From the NCBI RefSeq assembly GCF_900148515.1, contig NZ_FRXN01000001.1, positions 1,178,001-1,242,000 on the forward strand: DNA of 64,000 nucleotides, read 5' to 3'. How positions within the stretch are numbered: the stretch's first letter is position 1; each line of letters starts with the position of its first letter. Position numbers and translations under genes: made by a program. The stretch is from Algoriphagus zhangzhouensis. Its GTDB lineage: Bacteria; Bacteroidota; Bacteroidia; Cytophagales; Cyclobacteriaceae. Below, piece by piece: positions 51,090-62,074 of this stretch. Under the pieces are notes generated by a model. The model searched no databases, was not told the DNA's origin, and saw only the letters and a list, made by a program, of their open reading frames with translations.

Positions 51090-54000
51090 TTAGAATGTAG
51101 CCGATAGATTAAATCCAAAGCTTCTGTTGGTTGGCATACCAAAATATTCCAAGCCTTGATTGTTACCATTTACTGCATAAGCAGATTCAGGATCAACGTT
51201 TGGAACTTTAGACCAAAGAAGTGCTAGGTTTCTTCCTACAAATGACAAAGTCAAAGATTGAATAGGAGTTTTCCCAAGGACACTCTTAGAGAAAGTGTAA
51301 CCAAGATTCAATTCTCTTAATTTTCCGAAAGCAGCATCGTATACAATGTTCTCTGTTACTCGTGCATACGCCTGATAGTAATTATCCAAAGTATAGTTTG
51401 CTTGATCTGAAGGATCTGCGCCAATAGTTCTGGTTAAAGCCTCTCCATTAGCATCTACTCCTGTTACAGTTAAAGTACCATCTCTACCTACCAAAGTCTC
51501 TTGGTGAAGACCATTAGAATATGCATAGTAGTTAGTACCTGAAACTAGGCTACCGCCTTTTCTAAAGTCAATCAAAGCATAAAGCTTAAATCCTTTGTAG
51601 CTGAAGGTGTTACTGATACCACCAGAAATTGGGTGACGTCCCTGAGCAATTGTTTCATATCCAGCGGTTGTCACAGGATAGCCATTGTCATCATATACCT
51701 TTTGACCATTGATTTCCAATTGCTTATAACCGGTAATCATACCCAATGGCTCACCAACAATGTGGCGAATTTGATCTCTTTGAAGGCGGCTATTACCCAA
51801 ATTGATAAATTCAATTGGTTCACCAGCTGCATTTGTACCCAAACTCAAAACTTCAGATTGGTTATTTGCATAGTTGAATGAAACATCCCATCTGAAATCA
51901 CCAACAATCGGAGTAACATTTAAGAGTAATTCAATCCCTTTGTTTCTTAGCTCACCGATATTCACAGTGGTAGATCCAAATCCAGAAGTACTAGAGATTC
52001 CAGTATTTAGAATGTCATCTTTGGTTAATCTGTTGTAATACGCGACATCCAAGCCAATTCTGTTGTCAAGGAATCTCAAATCAGCACCAAATTCATATTC
52101 AGTAGAAGTATATGGCTTCAAAGTAGAGTTAGGAATTGATCCATTGTTGATCTGTCCCAATACTCCACCTAGGTGTCCGTTCCCTACCAATCCATAAGTT
52201 AGATTCAATGCATAAGGATTTGGTGCTCCGCCACCAGCTTGTCCCCAAGAACCACGCACTTTCATAAATGTGAAGAAATCAGGAAGAGTTACCATATCTG
52301 AGATCACCGCACTAAGTGAAACAGAAGGGTAGAACAACTTGAAATTGTCTGGAGACAAAGTAGAAAACTGATCTTCACGTGCAGTAAGCCCTAAGAATAT
52401 CATATTCTTATAATCAACATTTGCAGAAGCAAAGTAAGAGTTGATTCCGTACTCTGAGAAACCATAGGTAATAGTTGGAGCAGCAACGTTTCTCACACTA
52501 TGCCAGAATGGGATAACCAAATCATTACCTCCACCTCTTAAGCTTTCGGCAGTTCTTCTCATTCTGTTTCCACCGACAAAACCATCTACAGTAAAGTTTC
52601 CAAACGTCTTATTGAAACCAATGAATAAATCAGCATTATCCTCTCTGATAGTTCTTTCAGTAACATTGTAATCACCTCTTGGCTTATATGCCGTACCATA
52701 TGGTTCGGAGCTATCGTCTACCCTAGACTGGAAATCCAATCCAATTCTACCTCTGACATACAACCAGTCAGTGATATCATATTGCAAAGAAATATTACCT
52801 AAAATCCTATTGGTCTTATCAAATCTATAGAATTGATAGGCTGCCCAATATGGGTTCGTTTGATAGATACTTTGCTGATATCTCAATTCAGATCCATCTT
52901 CCAAAGCTCCCAATTTATCAGTTGGGCCTTTGATAATATCCAAAGGAATATGACCTGGCTTAATCAACATTGAATAGTTAGCATTTCCAGGTGAATCAGA
53001 TAAACGAGGTCTGTTCTTAGCTTCTTGCAAAGAATACTGACCAGAAACACCAAGCGTGAATTTCCCCAATTTACTATTCACGTTAACGTTCGCTACTCTA
53101 CGCTTAAAGTCAGCGTTTGGCATAATGTCACTATTGGTCAAATCTGAAAGAGAGAATCTATAATTAGTTGTCTCATTTCCACCATCAAATGCAATAGAGT
53201 TAGTCAAAGTTGATCCTGTCTTATAGAAATCAGAAAGGCCTTCTCCTGTAAATGAATAAGGAACAGTAGAACCATCAAAAATTGGAACTTGAGTTCCATC
53301 ATACATTGGTCCCCAGCCATTGGTAGCGTCTTCCATTGCTTCGGAAGCGTTGGTAGATTTTCTTCCATCACGCCCAGAACCGTAAGTTCTCTGCCAATCT
53401 GTTTGATCCCAAATATTATCGAACATGATATTAGAGGAGAAAGTCACCCCTACACCTTGTCTTGCTTTACCACTTTTAGTAGTAATCAAAATAACGCCAT
53501 TTGCAGCTCTTGCTCCATAAAGTGCAGCTGCCGCATTACCTTTCAAAACCGACATACTTTCGATGTCATCAGGAGAAATGGATGCTAGACCATCTCCTGC
53601 ATCATTTCCTCCCCACATACCTGCGTTACCAAGGTTACCTGACTCGATAGGAATACCATTGACCACATATAGCGGCTGATCATTACCAGTCAATGAAGAT
53701 CCTCCTCGAATTACTACTCTAGTAGAACCCGCAGCTCCAGTTGCAGGAGGGGTTACATTAACACCAGCCACCTTACCAGAAAGTGCATTACCAGCATTAA
53801 TCGCACGCGCTTGAGTAAATCTGTCTCCATCTAGCTGAGTTACAGAGTAACCAAGTGCTTTTTTGTCTTTTTCCAAACCAAATGCAGTCACCACGACTTC
53901 ATTCAATTCTGAAATATCCTCAGAAAGAGAAACGTCCAGAACTGTTTGATTTCCTACTGGAAATTCTTTTGGAGTAAACCCAATAAAGGAAAAAACCAAT

Positions 54001-54215
54001 ACTGAATTTTCATTAACACTGATGGAATACTTTCCATCAATATCTGTGGTAGTACCTGACTGGGTTGTTTTATCCAGAACAGTTACACCGGGGATGGGCA
54101 ATCCATCCGCTTCACCCGTGACGGTTCCCGTCACGAGTCGGCTTTGGGCATAGGATTGCATACTGACTAGTATAAGCAACACTATACCAAATGAGAGTGA
54201 TAAAATTTTTCTCAT
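51090..54215 (-). CDS. SusC/RagA TonB-linked outer-membrane transporter (pair 2)
   Basis: A 1041-aa protein. Signal peptide (ending SYAQ) is followed by a CarboxypepD_reg domain (TGTVTGEADGLPIPGVTVLDK, up to VVVTAFGLEK), a TonB plug (VVIRGGSSLTGNDQPLYVVNGIPI, DIESMSVLKGNAAAALYGARAANGVILITTKSG) and a 22-strand barrel ending NRSFGFNLSATF. It transports an oligosaccharide or other solute across the outer membrane with its SusD partner. It is paralogous to the other SusC in this window, with nearly identical N-terminal architecture. Confidence 0.96.
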   Translation of the reverse strand: MRKILSLSFGIVLLILVSMQSYAQSRLVTGTVTGEADGLPIPGVTVLDKTTQSGTTTDIDGKYSISVNENSVLVFSFIGFTPKEFPVGNQTVLDVSLSEDISELNEVVVTAFGLEKDKKALGYSVTQLDGDRFTQARAINAGNALSGKVAGVNVTPPATGAAGSTRVVIRGGSSLTGNDQPLYVVNGIPIESGNLGNAGMWGGNDAGDGLASISPDDIESMSVLKGNAAAALYGARAANGVILITTKSGKARQGVGVTFSSNIMFDNIWDQTDWQRTYGSGRDGRKSTNASEAMEDATNGWGPMYDGTQVPIFDGSTVPYSFTGEGLSDFYKTGSTLTNSIAFDGGNETTNYRFSLSDLTNSDIMPNADFKRRVANVNVNSKLGKFTLGVSGQYSLQEAKNRPRLSDSPGNANYSMLIKPGHIPLDIIKGPTDKLGALEDGSELRYQQSIYQTNPYWAAYQFYRFDKTNRILGNISLQYDITDWLYVRGRIGLDFQSRVDDSSEPYGTAYKPRGDYNVTERTIREDNADLFIGFNKTFGNFTVDGFVGGNRMRRTAESLRGGGNDLVIPFWHSVRNVAAPTITYGFSEYGINSYFASANVDYKNMIFLGLTAREDQFSTLSPDNFKLFYPSVSLSAVISDMVTLPDFFTFMKVRGSWGQAGGGAPNPYALNLTYGLVGNGHLGGVLGQINNGSIPNSTLKPYTSTEYEFGADLRFLDNRIGLDVAYYNRLTKDDILNTGISSTSGFGSTTVNIGELRNKGIELLLNVTPIVGDFRWDVSFNYANNQSEVLSLGTNAAGEPIEFINLGNSRLQRDQIRHIVGEPLGMITGYKQLEINGQKVYDDNGYPVTTAGYETIAQGRHPISGGISNTFSYKGFKLYALIDFRKGGSLVSGTNYYAYSNGLHQETLVGRDGTLTVTGVDANGEALTRTIGADPSDQANYTLDNYYQAYARVTENIVYDAAFGKLRELNLGYTFSKSVLGKTPIQSLTLSFVGRNLALLWSKVPNVDPESAYAVNGNNQGLEYFGMPTNRSFGFNLSATF

Positions 54216-54688
54216 AATTGGAATTAAAAGGTTAGAAATAAATTGAATTGGGGTATTGTAAATTCAGAAACCATGAGTGATAAGGCTTATTTCCAAAAAT
54301 GCGTTTATGATAAAATAAATTGAACAATTTGAATTAAAACAAAAGATTCGTTTAAATAATTGAGGACTAATATTTTAACAAAGAATTTAATTCATTAACC
54401 AAATCTAATTGCATAAATCTAAAATATTCAGAATTTAATCAAAAACCTTTGAGAAAAAAATTTATAAAGAATAGTAGAGATTGAAAATTTATTTTTCATT
54501 ATTTAAAGAATAATATGATTTTATACATGAAATGAACCAAAATTTAAAGACTTTTGAATATCTCTTCCTAAGATAGAAAATTCTTTAGATTAGATCATAA
54601 GGACTAAAAAATATAATTTTTCAAAAAAATAAGGCCTTGGATTACTCCAAGGCCTTATAAAAAATCTTAACCGTTTAGGTTCTTTTTT
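54216..54688. other. AT-rich intergenic region between the two SusCD pairs
   Basis: No gene. It contains the terminator of the upstream pair (54629-54658) and presumably the promoter for pair 2, but no clear TAnnTTTG box was found on the minus strand. Confidence 0.65.
54629..54658 (-). terminator. Intrinsic terminator after SusCD pair 1
   Basis: AAGGCCTTGGA pairs with TCCAAGGCCTT around a TTAC loop, followed on the minus strand by a T run. Confidence 0.88.
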
Positions 54689-56284
54689 TTATTGATCCCA
54701 CCACATTTTGGTAGTCCAAGTATCGCCACCCATGGAAGAAATACCACCAGCCAATCCATCAGGATTTGTGGTGCTTTCTGATGCTGGGTACAATTGTCTA
54801 GTTGGAATTTGACCACCAGAGAAGTTACCAGTATAATTCACTGGAGTTAACTCAGGGTAACCAGATCTTTTCCAGTTGTTCCAGGACTCAACAAAGTTTG
54901 CAAACAAACCAGTAGTTGCCCAGATTTGCTCATTGATCATTTTCAAAGAAGCAGCCTCACTACTAGTATCCAATGGGTTAGCAGCAGCATAAGCTGCAGC
55001 TTCAGAAGCAGAAACGCTTCCACCACCAAATTTGCCAATTGAGATCAAAGCACCTTCAACTCCAGCAGCATAATAGCTAGAAGCAGTTCCAGAAACGCTA
55101 TATCCTCTTGCAGCTGCATCTGCCAATAGCAATTGAACTTCAGCATATGTCAAAATAAATACAGGAGCATCTCTATCTCTGTAGATAGCGGTAGGTCTAG
55201 AATATGCACCAATAGGAGCTACATCATCACCAGAACCGGTAGCTCCAGGGTAATTTGGCTCATTGGACACATCCGTACTTCCGCCTTTCAAATCATAACC
55301 ATTAGGCAGACCAATTTGAACTTCAGGGCTATTATCACCTGCAGCACTACTTTTATTTGCAGCAAGACCAGCCGCTGGAACTTCAGCCACGATGGATAAT
55401 CTTGGATCATCAGTTGACTTTAAAAAGTCAATTAAAATATTTGACCATCTTACTTCGTATACGTCATCAGTTACATTCAATGCATTTGCACTTGTGTTAG
55501 AGTATCCGTTATTCTGATCAGAAACCAACACAGCTTCATCATCGGTAGATGCAAAAACACCTCCAGCGATAGCCTTAGATACATAAGTTTGTGCGGTAGA
55601 TGGATCTACATCAACCAATCTCATTGCCATTCTTAGCATAATAGAATAACCTAATTTTCTCCATTTTGCGAGATCTCCACTATACAAAACATCATTTTTG
55701 ATAGCGTCACCAGAATCAGAAATTGAAGAAATCGCATTATCCAAATCAGAAAGCATTGAAGAATAAGCTGCTGATTGAGAATCATAAACTGGAGTGGTAA
55801 TTCCATCTTCAGCTTGTAAAGCTTCAGAGTAAGGAATATCACCATATACATCAGACACGAATGAAAGTGTCAAAACCTTCCATATCTCACCAACGGCTGC
55901 AAGGTTGGTAAAACCTTTTTCTTCAGCCAACTTCTGCATTTGATAAACCCTAGAAGCAGAAGAGTATCCGTTACTCCAAACACTTTGGATATAACTGTTT
56001 GTACTTCCAGATGCTACATATTTATCAGCATTGGAATAGTAGTTTGCTCCACCTGTAGAAGTTGAAGCCATTACTTGAACCCACATACTTTGGAACAAAA
56101 TTGCTCCAGTATATCCTGTCATCGTGTTTCCATAATTATAAGAAACAGTCGGCAAGATCAAATTAGGATCAAAAACAGAGGCACCAGCACTGTTGGGGTT
56201 TGTGTTGATATCAGCGAAATCGCTGTCACATCCCGCCCCAGTCAATAGTAAGCCCGATAGCAATATGCTTATATATTTTTTCAT
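54689..56284 (-). CDS. SusD/RagB-type surface lipoprotein (pair 1)
   Basis: A 531-aa SusD-like group 2 protein. MKKYISILLSGLLLTGAGC is a lipoprotein signal with the Cys at residue 19. Typical blocks are SDVYGDIPYSEALQAEDG, NDVLYSGDLAKWRKLGYSIMLRMAMRLVD, FVESWNNWKRSGYPELTPVNY and the Trp-rich C-terminus TWTTKMWWDQ. It starts 2 bp after the SusC gene stop and is the last gene of its unit. It is paralogous to the SusD of pair 2. Confidence 0.93.
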   Translation of the reverse strand: MKKYISILLSGLLLTGAGCDSDFADINTNPNSAGASVFDPNLILPTVSYNYGNTMTGYTGAILFQSMWVQVMASTSTGGANYYSNADKYVASGSTNSYIQSVWSNGYSSASRVYQMQKLAEEKGFTNLAAVGEIWKVLTLSFVSDVYGDIPYSEALQAEDGITTPVYDSQSAAYSSMLSDLDNAISSISDSGDAIKNDVLYSGDLAKWRKLGYSIMLRMAMRLVDVDPSTAQTYVSKAIAGGVFASTDDEAVLVSDQNNGYSNTSANALNVTDDVYEVRWSNILIDFLKSTDDPRLSIVAEVPAAGLAANKSSAAGDNSPEVQIGLPNGYDLKGGSTDVSNEPNYPGATGSGDDVAPIGAYSRPTAIYRDRDAPVFILTYAEVQLLLADAAARGYSVSGTASSYYAAGVEGALISIGKFGGGSVSASEAAAYAAANPLDTSSEAASLKMINEQIWATTGLFANFVESWNNWKRSGYPELTPVNYTGNFSGGQIPTRQLYPASESTTNPDGLAGGISSMGGDTWTTKMWWDQ

Positions 56285-56286
56285 AA

Positions 56287-59200
56287 TTAGTTCAGTTTAA
56301 AGTTCAGGTTGAAACCGAAAGATCTTGTACTAGGAAGAGAAGTTCCTTCAATACCTGTATAGTTGATATTTGAACCAAAGCTTGCTTCTGGATCAATGTT
56401 CTTGGCTTTTCTCATCAAGATTGCTAGGTTTCTAGCTACGAAAGAGATATCCAAACCTTTGATTACCGGAGTATTTCCAAACCAGCTTGCTGGAAGCGAA
56501 TAACCCAAAGTCATTTGTCTCAATTTGATGAAATCACCATCAACCACAGAAGTACTTGTGATGTTCTGAGCCAAGGCTTTGTAATAATCTTCCGCAGAAG
56601 CAGTTACTCCACTATTGGTAACACCTGACTCTCTACCTTCCAATGTCACTTGATTCAAACCTCTGAAAGTTGAGTAGAATTCAGTAGCAGAAAGAACTTT
56701 GTTACCGTAGTTATAGTCAATCAAGAATGAGAAAGAAACACCTTTGTAGTTGAATTCGTTATTCCAACCTCCATACAAAGTAGGAAGAACTGTTCCCATA
56801 TTGATCAAGTCACCTCTAACAGGAAGACCTGCCTCGTCAACAACGATACTTCCGTCAGCATTGTACTGATAATCGTAAGCTCTGATTTGAGGGCCAGCTT
56901 CACCCACTACATAAGCAGTAACTGCATTACCTAGAGTTGCTCTGTTTTGTCCCAAGTTCACAGGGTTGTTGTTCTCATCAGTACTCAACACTTCATTTTT
57001 CACTTTTGTCAAGTTGAAAGAGGAAGTCCAAGTAAAGTCAGCAGTTTGGATTGGCTTACCAGTCAATAATACTTCAAGACCTTTGTTCTGAATAGAACCT
57101 GTCGCTACTACAGCACTACTGAAACCAGAAGCAATACTCAAACTAGCATTCATGATCTCGTTGTGAGTAGTCTTGGTATAATATGCCATATCCAAGCCCA
57201 ATCTGTTGTTGAAGAAGTTCATATCTAAACCGATTTCAATTTCATCAGTTGTAAATGGCTTCAAGAACAGGTTAGGAAGTGAAGTTGGAGAAGAACCAGC
57301 TGGAACACCTGCAAAAGAGTTTGCAGAAGAATAGTAGAATTGATTACTGTAAGCAACACCTGGATCACCACTAGTAACAGCATAAGAAGCTCTCAATTTA
57401 CCGAAGTCCATAGCAGGAATGTTCAAGAACTGATCGAACAAAAACGCCATAGACACAGATGGAGAGAAGATACTGTTATCATCAGAAACAGGGCTAGTCA
57501 ATGTACTATATACATCATATCGACCAGTAGTAGATAATGTTAAGAATTCTTTGATACCGAAATCCAAAGAATAGAATCCTGAATGTACCTCAAGCTGAGA
57601 ATAAGAATATCCTCTAGAGAATGCCTCAACGTTGAAAGGAGAATAAAGGTAAGGCAATACAAAACGGCTACCACCAACACTTACTCTTTCATATTTATTC
57701 TTACGGATATTTCCACCAATTAATGCATCCAACACTAATCCTTCAGTCAAATCAACTTTAGCTCCGAAAATACCATCGATGTTCAATTCTGATCTTGCAG
57801 ATTGACCTCTAGAATTTAAGTTACCTTGAAGGTTTGCAGAGTAAGCCAATCCATAAGGATCGATGCTATAGAAATCATCATTAGAAACGTCATTACCGAT
57901 TCTAACCATTGCATAGATATTTTCAGTAAAGCTATACTTAGTGGACAAAGCAGAAATAGTTCTCTTTCTACCCAAGTCATTGATTCCTTGATTTACGATG
58001 AAATAAGGGTTAGTCACGTAGATATCATCAGAGAAAACTGTCTCAGCTCCTGTATCTGCATTGTATCCTGGAGCAAAAATGCTTTGAGAAATGTTTGGTG
58101 CCAAGAACAAGAAGTTGTTCGGGTTTTTAGGACCATCACTCAAGAAAGGAATGTTGGTAGACTTTTGATCAATGTAGTTTACCATTGCAGTCACATTCAA
58201 CTTATCAGTGATGTTTTGGTCTACATTTAAGTTCAAACTCAATCTATCCATTCCACTGTTTGGAACAATTGACTTAGAATCCAAGTTGGAAACGGACATT
58301 CTGAAAGAACCATCAGTTCCAAGTCCTTTTGATACAGAAACCGTATTTGTAAAGTTAGAACCAGTTCTATAGAAATCTAGGTAAGTATCGCTAGTTGGCT
58401 CGTATGGATATTGATTACCATCAAACCCAATTACTGAACCACCCATCAATTCACCCCAAGCCAAACGGCCAGTAGTTTGAGCATCAGTAGCAGTAGTTGG
58501 TCTTTGACCACCTGTACCTTGACCATATTGATTTTGGAAATCCGTGAAATCAACTGGATTTTCCACCATATAGTTAAGGTTGTAGCTAGCTGACCATTCG
58601 CCACCTTTTTTACCTGATTTGGTAGTGATCAAAATCACACCATTGGAAGCTCTTGTACCATACAAAGCAGAAGCTGCCTGACCTTTCAAAACGGTCATAG
58701 TTTCAATATCATCTGGAGAAAGGTTACCGATACCGTCACCGTTATCGCTACCACCCCACTGACCAGCAGATCCTCTTTGGGTGTTATCCATTGGCACACC
58801 ATTGATTACATATAGAGGAGAACCTGTACCATTGATACTTGGGGTACCTCTCAAAGTAATTTTAGAAGTTCCACCTGGACCAGAGTTAGTGCCTTTCACT
58901 ACCAAACCAGCTACACGGCCAGCTAGGGAGTTTGCTACGTTGGTTTCACGAGCTTTAGTCATGGTCTCACTTCCTACTTCAGTCAGAGAGTAACCTAATT
59001 TTTCTTTCTCTTTACTGATACCCAATGCTGTCACAACCACTTCAGAAAGCTCACTAGCATCTTCTTCAAGGTTGATGTTAATTTCAGATTGGTTACCTAC
59101 GGTTACTTCTTGAGAAGAATAACCGATAAACGAAAATACCAAAATTGAATTTGGCCCCACAGTAATGGAATACTCACCGTCCACATTGGTAGTAGTTCCT

Positions 59201-59358
59201 GTCTGGTTTGATTTGTCTAAGATTGTAACTCCCGGCATTGGCAAGCCATCCGGAGAGGCTGTTACAACGCCTTTGACAACCCTAGTCTGAGCCTGTGTCA
59301 AATTGACAACACAGATCAGCATAACCAGAGTAAAAGTAATTGATAAAACTTTTCTCAT
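56287..59358 (-). CDS. SusC/RagA TonB-linked outer-membrane transporter (pair 1)
   Basis: A 1023-aa SusC protein. Signal peptide to NLTQAQ, CarboxypepD_reg domain (GVVTASPDGLPMPGVTILDK to VVVTALGISKEK), plug (ITLRGTPSINGTGSPLYVINGVPMDN, DIETMTVLKGQAASALYGTRASNGVILITTKSG) and a barrel ending RSFGFNLNFKLN. Like its neighbour it has one SusD partner. The barrel loops differ from pair 2, suggesting a related but different substrate. Confidence 0.96.
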   Translation of the reverse strand: MRKVLSITFTLVMLICVVNLTQAQTRVVKGVVTASPDGLPMPGVTILDKSNQTGTTTNVDGEYSITVGPNSILVFSFIGYSSQEVTVGNQSEININLEEDASELSEVVVTALGISKEKEKLGYSLTEVGSETMTKARETNVANSLAGRVAGLVVKGTNSGPGGTSKITLRGTPSINGTGSPLYVINGVPMDNTQRGSAGQWGGSDNGDGIGNLSPDDIETMTVLKGQAASALYGTRASNGVILITTKSGKKGGEWSASYNLNYMVENPVDFTDFQNQYGQGTGGQRPTTATDAQTTGRLAWGELMGGSVIGFDGNQYPYEPTSDTYLDFYRTGSNFTNTVSVSKGLGTDGSFRMSVSNLDSKSIVPNSGMDRLSLNLNVDQNITDKLNVTAMVNYIDQKSTNIPFLSDGPKNPNNFLFLAPNISQSIFAPGYNADTGAETVFSDDIYVTNPYFIVNQGINDLGRKRTISALSTKYSFTENIYAMVRIGNDVSNDDFYSIDPYGLAYSANLQGNLNSRGQSARSELNIDGIFGAKVDLTEGLVLDALIGGNIRKNKYERVSVGGSRFVLPYLYSPFNVEAFSRGYSYSQLEVHSGFYSLDFGIKEFLTLSTTGRYDVYSTLTSPVSDDNSIFSPSVSMAFLFDQFLNIPAMDFGKLRASYAVTSGDPGVAYSNQFYYSSANSFAGVPAGSSPTSLPNLFLKPFTTDEIEIGLDMNFFNNRLGLDMAYYTKTTHNEIMNASLSIASGFSSAVVATGSIQNKGLEVLLTGKPIQTADFTWTSSFNLTKVKNEVLSTDENNNPVNLGQNRATLGNAVTAYVVGEAGPQIRAYDYQYNADGSIVVDEAGLPVRGDLINMGTVLPTLYGGWNNEFNYKGVSFSFLIDYNYGNKVLSATEFYSTFRGLNQVTLEGRESGVTNSGVTASAEDYYKALAQNITSTSVVDGDFIKLRQMTLGYSLPASWFGNTPVIKGLDISFVARNLAILMRKAKNIDPEASFGSNINYTGIEGTSLPSTRSFGFNLNFKLN

Positions 59359-59880
59359 AGCTGGTAAATAAAGGTTTGAATTGAATTAAAATTTGTTTCC
59401 AGAAACACGGAAACATGTGTTTGAATTGGGTGTAAAATTTTCCTCATAGAAAACAGTTTACAAAGAATAATTGGTCTTAAAATATCTCGAAAGACTAACC
59501 GATTCACCATGAATAATCTTGAAAATCGGACCGTGTACAATATCTGATTTGGTAAATCTAAAAATTCCTAAAATCAATCAAAAGATATTTAATATTTTTT
59601 TTCCCTAAAAAATTAATCTTTATAAATTTTTTTTAAAAAGTATCTTATTATAAAATTTTATTTCGATTTAATAAAAAGAACAAACATTAAATTTTTTCCT
59701 TATTCAATTTTATAGAAATAAAAAAATCGGCTAGCATTAAAACTTATTTAATTTTAATCTTAACGAAGCTAGAAACCTAAAAAATTAAAAATAGTTTTTC
59801 AAACTATATTTCTTGTTTTTCATACAATAAAAAAGCCACTCCGATTCGGAGTGGCTTTCATTATACTTCTGACGATATTT
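59359..59880. other. AT-rich intergenic region upstream of SusCD pair 1
   Basis: About 520 bp without a gene. It holds the glutamine synthetase terminator (59832-59858) and must hold the SusC promoter, though no exact TAnnTTTG box is visible on the minus strand. Composition is extremely A/T-rich between 59590 and 59820. Confidence 0.65.
59832..59858 (-). terminator. Intrinsic terminator of glutamine synthetase
   Basis: AAAGCCACTCCGA pairs with TCGGAGTGGCTTT with a minimal loop, followed by T-rich sequence on the minus strand. Confidence 0.85.
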
Positions 59881-62043
59881 TTATCGGATAAAAAGCATTT
59901 CACGATACTTCACCAATGGCCAAGACTCATCATCAACCAATAGTTCTAGTTTATCTACCGCATATCTGATCTTGTCAAAGTAAGCCTCCTTTACATCTTT
60001 TTGATATCCTTTAGCTCTCTTAACAACATCCTCTTCTTTATTCAGTTTCTTTCTTGCATCGATCATTGCAGTCACATTAGATTTCAATGACTCAACATGC
60101 TTAGAAACTTCCTTAATAGTTTCTACTGCAGCAGAATGATCCAATCCTAGTCCTTTCAAACCATTTGCATTTTGTATCACTTTATTTTGATAAAGAATAG
60201 CAGTAGGAATCACATGATTCAATGCCAAATCACCCATTACTCGAGCTTCGATTTGAACCTTCATGATGAAGTTTTCCAATTGGATCTCATGACGTGCATG
60301 CAATTCTAAAGCATTCATCACATTGTGACGCTCAAAGATTTCTTTTGTTGCTTTTGCAGCATATACATCCAAAGCTTCTGGAGTAGCCTTTAAGTTAGAA
60401 AGACCTCTTTTTGCAGCTTCTTTCTCCCACTCTTCAGAGTAACCATCACCTTCGAATCTTACTTTCTTAGAATCCTTGATGTATTTTCTCAATACATTAA
60501 CGATGGCGATTTTCTTCTCTTTACCAGCTTCGATTTCTTTCTCGATATCTTTAGCCATTGTATTCAATGCCTCAGCTACGATTACGTTCAAAGTAGACAT
60601 TGGACCAGCACAGTTAGAACCAGAACCTACAGCTCTGAATTCAAATTTATTTCCTGTGAAGGCAAATGGAGACGTTCTGTTTCTATCAGTGTTATCAAGA
60701 ATGATTTCAGGAATCTTAGAGATACCCAATTTCATATACATGTTATCACCTTTTTCAATCTTGATGTTTCCGTTTTTCTCCAACTCATCCAATACTCCGG
60801 TCAAAGTCTCACCCAAGAATACAGAGATGATAGCAGGAGGAGCTTCGTTAGCACCCAATCTGAAATCATTACCAGCAGAAGCAATACTTGCTCTTAGCAA
60901 ATCAGCATTGTCATATACTGCCTTGATAGTAGCTACCAAGAATGTCAAGAACTGAAGATTTTCTCTTGCAGAGTTGCTTGGTTGGAACAAGTTAACACCT
61001 GTATCAGTGATCAAAGACCAGTTGTTGTGCTTCCCAGAACCGTTAACTCCTGCGAAAGGTTTCTCATGGAACAATACCTTCAGACCGTGTCTTTCGGCAA
61101 CTTTATCCATCATATCCATCAACAATTGGTTGTGGTCAACTGCTTTGTTGATTTCTTCGAAAACTGGAGCAACTTCAAACTGACCTGGAGCCACCTCGTT
61201 GTGACGAGTGGAAACAGGGATACCCAATTTATGAGCTTCGATTTCGAAATCTACCATGAAATCCTTTACACGGGTAGGAATAGAACCGAAGTAATGATCT
61301 TCTAATTGCTGACCTCTAGCAGGGTTGTGACCATATACAGATCTACCAGCCATTACCAAATCAGGACGAGCATTGAAAAGAGCTTTATCAATTACAAAGT
61401 ATTCCTGCTCCACACCTAGTGAAGGAGTTACTTTGCGAACATTTCTATCAAATAGTTGACAAATTTGAACAGCAGCTTCATTGATTGCTTCCAAAGACTT
61501 CAACAATGGAGTTTTGTAATCCAATGCTTCACCAGTATAGGAAACGAAGATGGTTGGGATACAAAGTGTATTGTCAAAAATAAAGATTGGAGAAGAAGGA
61601 TCCCATGCAGTATAACCTCTTGCCTCAAAAGTGGAACGAATACCACCGTTAGGGAACGAAGATGCATCTGGTTCTTGTTGAACCAAAGCAGAGCCTTTGA
61701 ATTTCTCTAATCCAGCGTGAGCATCAAAGAAAGAATCATGTTTTTCTGCAGTAGAACCAGTCAAAGGCTGGAACCAGTGAGTGTAGTGTGTAACACCTTT
61801 AGACAGAGCCCAGGTTTTTACAGCAGATGCTACCTCTTCTGCAGTTTGTACATCAATTTTGCTACCCTTATCGATAGCTTCCATTACCTTTTTAAAAACT
61901 GAAGGCGCCAAAGACTGCTTCATTTGATCTGTACCAAATACGTTAGTACCAAAGAAGTCTGAAATTTTTGGAGAAGGCGGAGTGACTTTCACTCGCGGTC
62001 TAGCCTGAACAATTCCCAAGGCTTGCTGTCTTAGTGTTGCCAT
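59881..62043 (-). CDS. glnN: Glutamine synthetase type III
   Basis: A 720-aa GSIII enzyme, much longer than the 450-aa GSI. N-terminal GSIII block: KISDFFGTNVFGTDQMKQSLAP, then VTHYTHWFQPLTGSTAEKHDSF. The catalytic region has LGVEQEYFVIDKALF (metal Glu), EVAPGQFEVAPVFEE, VNGSGKHNNWSLITDTG and NRTSPFAFTGNKFEFRAVGSG. It joins ammonium and glutamate using ATP. The C-terminal 200 residues are the helical GSIII-specific domain. A TATTTTTG -7 box lies at 62082-62075. Confidence 0.96.
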   Translation of the reverse strand: MATLRQQALGIVQARPRVKVTPPSPKISDFFGTNVFGTDQMKQSLAPSVFKKVMEAIDKGSKIDVQTAEEVASAVKTWALSKGVTHYTHWFQPLTGSTAEKHDSFFDAHAGLEKFKGSALVQQEPDASSFPNGGIRSTFEARGYTAWDPSSPIFIFDNTLCIPTIFVSYTGEALDYKTPLLKSLEAINEAAVQICQLFDRNVRKVTPSLGVEQEYFVIDKALFNARPDLVMAGRSVYGHNPARGQQLEDHYFGSIPTRVKDFMVDFEIEAHKLGIPVSTRHNEVAPGQFEVAPVFEEINKAVDHNQLLMDMMDKVAERHGLKVLFHEKPFAGVNGSGKHNNWSLITDTGVNLFQPSNSARENLQFLTFLVATIKAVYDNADLLRASIASAGNDFRLGANEAPPAIISVFLGETLTGVLDELEKNGNIKIEKGDNMYMKLGISKIPEIILDNTDRNRTSPFAFTGNKFEFRAVGSGSNCAGPMSTLNVIVAEALNTMAKDIEKEIEAGKEKKIAIVNVLRKYIKDSKKVRFEGDGYSEEWEKEAAKRGLSNLKATPEALDVYAAKATKEIFERHNVMNALELHARHEIQLENFIMKVQIEARVMGDLALNHVIPTAILYQNKVIQNANGLKGLGLDHSAAVETIKEVSKHVESLKSNVTAMIDARKKLNKEEDVVKRAKGYQKDVKEAYFDKIRYAVDKLELLVDDESWPLVKYREMLFIR

Positions 62044-62074
62044 ATCTACAATTTGCGGTTTAAATTTACCCTAG

